Positions 61,091-64,000 of a DNA stretch of 64,000 nucleotides are shown one piece after another. Source of the stretch: Echinometra lucunter. Its lineage: Eukaryota > Echinodermata > Echinoidea > Camarodonta > Echinometridae. The stretch covers positions 10,049,819 through 10,113,818 of the forward strand of contig CM057158.1 in NCBI GenBank assembly GCA_029962745.1, given 5' to 3'. Numbering within the stretch: position 1 is the first letter of the stretch; every line of letters begins with the position of its first letter. The position numbers and the translations under genes were made by a program. Under the pieces are notes generated by a model. The model made no database searches. It was not told the DNA's origin and was given only the letters and a program-made list of their open reading frames with translations.

Positions 61091-61343
61091 GGGTGGGTGG
61101 CCGGCGGGCAAATTTATCCCACAATGTGCCCACGTCTTATTATGCTATATATGCAAGTGCAACTCGGACTCTGCGTAGAATTGGACGTACGCTGTCACTG
61201 ATCATCATAATATTCAAGCCCTAAAAAACTGTCAATCAAACACGTGCAACAAATTTTTGTCGCTATAGTTGTTACTTTCCTCATTTCATTTTTTATTTAG
61301 TCTCTCAAATTCATTTCCGAGTGTAGTAAAATAATTTGAGAGG

Positions 61344-61475
61344 ATGATTTCCCTGCATGCACCGAATACCTCTCCGATGGCATCCATTTATGGGGTCATC
61401 GACCCTGCCTACCACCACTGCACCAGTGACTCACTACTACAATTCTCCGAACTGTATCGACACTCCCTTCTCTGA
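61344..61475 (+). other. Small 43-codon open frame, unrecognised
   Basis: An ATG-to-TGA frame encodes a short peptide with the stretch MASIYGVIDPAYHHCTSDS. Composition is more protein-like than the surrounding AT-rich sequence. No domain or family was recognised and no donor site was identified, so it may be chance or an exon of a neighbouring gene. It lies about 240 bp before the promoter-like cluster at 61705. Confidence 0.2.
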
Positions 61476-61704
61476 CTCATAATCAATGAAGAGAACAACA
61501 AAAACAAGAAAATCAACTTTACACCCCCACTTCACTGAAGAGACTTCTTAAAGGAGAAATTCAAAGAAAATCACGGAATAGGGTTAATTATGCATGGATG
61601 GAAACGGGGAAGTATGTAGAAGACAGTGGTGTTCATTATTGCTCCTGTAAATTCCAAAAAATTATCTAAAAACACATTTTCCAAAACGCCCCTCTGATTC
61701 TCAG

Positions 61705-61755
61705 AACCCGGAAGTGGCTGCGAGCGAAATGGGTCCCCAACGATGACGTAGGCAC
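61705..61755. promoter_or_regulatory. Promoter-like ETS and CRE motif cluster
   Basis: CCGGAAGTGGC (ETS/GABP type) is followed 30 bp on by GATGACGTAGG (CREB/ATF type), in locally CpG-containing sequence. Such pairs mark TATA-less housekeeping promoters. The gene it would serve is not visible in the window. Confidence 0.35.
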
Positions 61756-62622
61756 ATGGACAATCTGCGGCGAGCTAGCGCTTGCACGTAATAAAACGTT
61801 GTGCATTGAGATGATCGCATGCAATATTGACGGATTTTAGATACTGTTATTAAGAGAGGAGGCAAAACTGCAGTGTACATTACCTCACTGACGAGTCGAT
61901 TTTCTTTTCTTTTTTGGTCAAAGCAGAATTTAAAGTTACTTTACTGTCAATTTCCTACAGTAGGAAATTGACATGAAAATGACAAAAAAAAAAAAAAAAA
62001 AAAACAAGCCCGGCCGGGATGCAAACGTCAAACTACGTCCCAAAACGATGTTGCATCAAATTCTCAGAGACAGAACTGATTAGGAGACGCGCTCGACAAA
62101 TCATGACTGTATGTAAAAGTTACCTAGATAATATTGTTGTCTAAGGAAAATTGATGCTTCTTGTATGTAGAAAGTATCTTGATCTACAACATTCCTCTTT
62201 ACTAAAATCTCGTATTTATTATGATAGGAATGGCTAGCTAGCGCACAGAGACTGGACGTCATCACTGATCTCAGATAGTGTAGACCGGGATGTTGTTGTT
62301 GTTGTTGTTTTGGTTTAACGGCGCTTGTCATTCAACATTGAATATTTACGCCAGAGATGAAGAGATGAAGAGATGAACTTCATAGCGTAGCTTCAAGTCT
62401 TTATCAACTGTTGTTTGCCTGTAATACTCTGATTAAACGTGATTTCGATTGGGAATTTCATTTGAAAAATATTTTTAAAGGAATTTACTTTTTTAGTGCA
62501 GGTTGTGATGATTTTCAAGTAATTAACAGTGAAAATAACCCAGATACGAAATTATAATTGAGCTAAGACTACCACTAAAGGCCTAATTGAATTGCAAGCC
62601 AAATTACTCTCACCTCCGCCTC

Positions 62623-62992
62623 ACCTCAGTGGCGTAATGAGCCAAAATATTTTTTTTTTTTTGGGGGGGGGGCTCAATCTTTGCGAGGAGCAAAGCGACC
62701 AACCCTGAGGGAGTGTAGCGACCGAGCCGGGGCACCCCCCCCCCCCCCTCACGATACGGAGCTTTTTCGCGGGAGGGGGGAGTTTCCCCCACCCGCGCGA
62801 AGCGCGGAAGCTCCGACGTTTCTTTGAATTGTTCCTTGTCTGCTCCCGCTCTTCTTATGTTCTCTTACCCTTTTTTCTGTTCTCACTTCTGCTTTTTTTC
62901 CTTCTACCTTTTTCTTTCTTTTTTGTTGGCGTTTAATTTGGAGGGGGTGACCGCCCCCATCGCCCCCCTTGGCTACGCAAGTGCACTCCCAT
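62623..62992. mobile_element. GC-rich MITE with CAGTGGCGTA ends
   Basis: CAGTGGCGTAATGAGCC at the left is roughly inverted at the right (GGCTACGCAAGTGCACT). The interior holds GCGAGGAGCAAAGCGACC and GCGCGAAGCGCGG words plus poly-G and poly-C runs, typical of a widespread element in marine invertebrate genomes. A further fragment of similar style is at 63328-63372 (GGGGGTGATGCCCCC and CGCCAGTG). Confidence 0.6.
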
Positions 62993-63479
62993 GGTAAAGG
63001 AGCTTTTGCAGTATTGATGGTTTGCAACTCTGTAAAAGAACACTATTTGGCACTACAAACTTAAAGCCCGTGTCTAGTTTTGGTAAATCTAAGAATATTC
63101 ATTTTCAAAGTATGAATCCATTGTCAGATAAACAGATAAAACCAAGTATTATATCATAAAACACATTAGTATTGATATTATGCGTGTTTCCTGCCTTGCT
63201 ATGCATGCTATTTGGGAAATTGTGAATGCGTTACTTAACAACAGAAAGGGAGTCTAGGGAGAAGTAATGAAATTCGAGTGATATCACTAATATAAAATTG
63301 AAAATAAACCATGGTTGAAATTTATTTGGGGGGTGATGCCCCCAAGCCCCCCCCCCCCCCTCCAGGACGCCAGTGCCCGTCAGGTAATTCAGCTTTCTTA
63401 AATAAATCCCTCAATTGCTCCACTTTTACACCAGATTAGTGATCCTTACATTAATTCTTATTTTCCCCATAGCGCTCTT

Positions 63480-64000
63480 TTCCCTTCTGACAAGTGAGTC
63501 CTTGCTACTTCTAACGAATCTCCCTATTGAAAGGTATAAGTGCCCGATTTTGACTGCGCATTTTTTCGTTCTAAAAGTGCATTCTCCTTTACATCTCTGA
63601 TAAGTTCCCTCTTTCCATTTAGGCAGGTTCCCCATTCGAAATCGAATACATGCCCCAATTTACTTCTGATGAATTGCTCCTTTTCCTGGCTAGTAAATTA
63701 TGTCCCATTCCTCCTGTAAATTCGCTATAAGTGCCAAATAGTGCCCTTTTGTTCGCTGATAAGTTAGCACATGTATACCTTTTCCATTCTGGCATTACTC
63801 CCTTTTTGAAATTCGGTACACACTTAGCTTTCTAGTTAGTGCCATTTCACCCCCATTAAACCTGACAAGTGCCCCTTTTTATTTCTTATGAGCTTCCAAG
63901 TTTATTGTAAGTGCCCCTTTTCGCTTTTGAGTATTGCGATTCCCTTTTCGATAAGTGCTCCTTAAAATCTAATGCATGTTCCTTTTTCGTCCTTATTGTG
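63480..64000. repeat. Highly diverged tandem array running off the right edge
   Basis: The word TGATAAGTGCCCCTTTT recurs in altered forms at irregular spacing of roughly 35-60 bp (for example CTGACAAGTGAGTCC, CTGATAAGTTCCC, CTATAAGTGCC, CTGACAAGTGCCCC, TTGTAAGTGCCCC, CGATAAGTGCTCC). It is non-coding and continues beyond the window. Confidence 0.5.

Overview
This is a gene-containing eukaryotic window from a marine deuterostome invertebrate, most likely an echinoderm and probably a sea urchin. Evidence for this: genes of many short exons with GT-AG introns; strong protein similarity to vertebrate orthologues; AT-rich introns; abundant simple repeats; and dense short inverted-repeat transposons and tRNA-derived SINEs of the kind common in sea urchin genomes. 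The species call is inference. No prokaryotic feature, CRISPR array or virus was seen.

Layout. (1) 1-7264, + strand: the last 11 coding exons of COG4, the Golgi tethering-complex subunit; its 5' part lies off the left edge. (2) 7265-12381: the space between two convergent genes, holding the COG4 3' UTR and old transposon pieces. (3) 12382-31484, - strand: a complete 14-exon anoctamin, ANO10/TMEM16K type (746 residues as assembled), with a GC-box promoter region just upstream. (4) 31.9-38.6 kb: intergenic, only inverted-repeat elements and simple sequence seen. (5) 38619 to at least 51755, and probably to 59061, - strand: PCIF1 (CAPAM), the cap-adjacent adenosine N6-methyltransferase, with a WW domain, the NPPF catalytic motif and an unusually long C-terminal tail. 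(6) 59.1-64.0 kb: a decayed LINE, GC-rich repeat debris, a promoter-like ETS/CRE cluster and a diverged tandem array running off the right edge.

The three genes serve different cell functions (Golgi transport, ER/membrane ion or lipid handling, mRNA cap modification) and no functional link is evident. I assembled exons by hand from splice consensus, reading-frame phase and similarity to the human proteins as remembered; all internal phases agree.

The most unusual material is repetitive. A Helentron-like element at 48.5-50.2 kb in PCIF1 carries ten copies of a unit with an almost perfectly regular 157-bp period, each with a nuclear-receptor DR1-like site; a small relative lies in the last COG4 intron. 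A 1.77-kb insertion at 57-58.75 kb has a 17-bp direct repeat at its ends and a second transposon nested inside. Two opposite-facing TTAA-flanked MITE copies lie in ANO10 and PCIF1. A decayed duplicate of ANO10 exon 3 sits next to the real exon.
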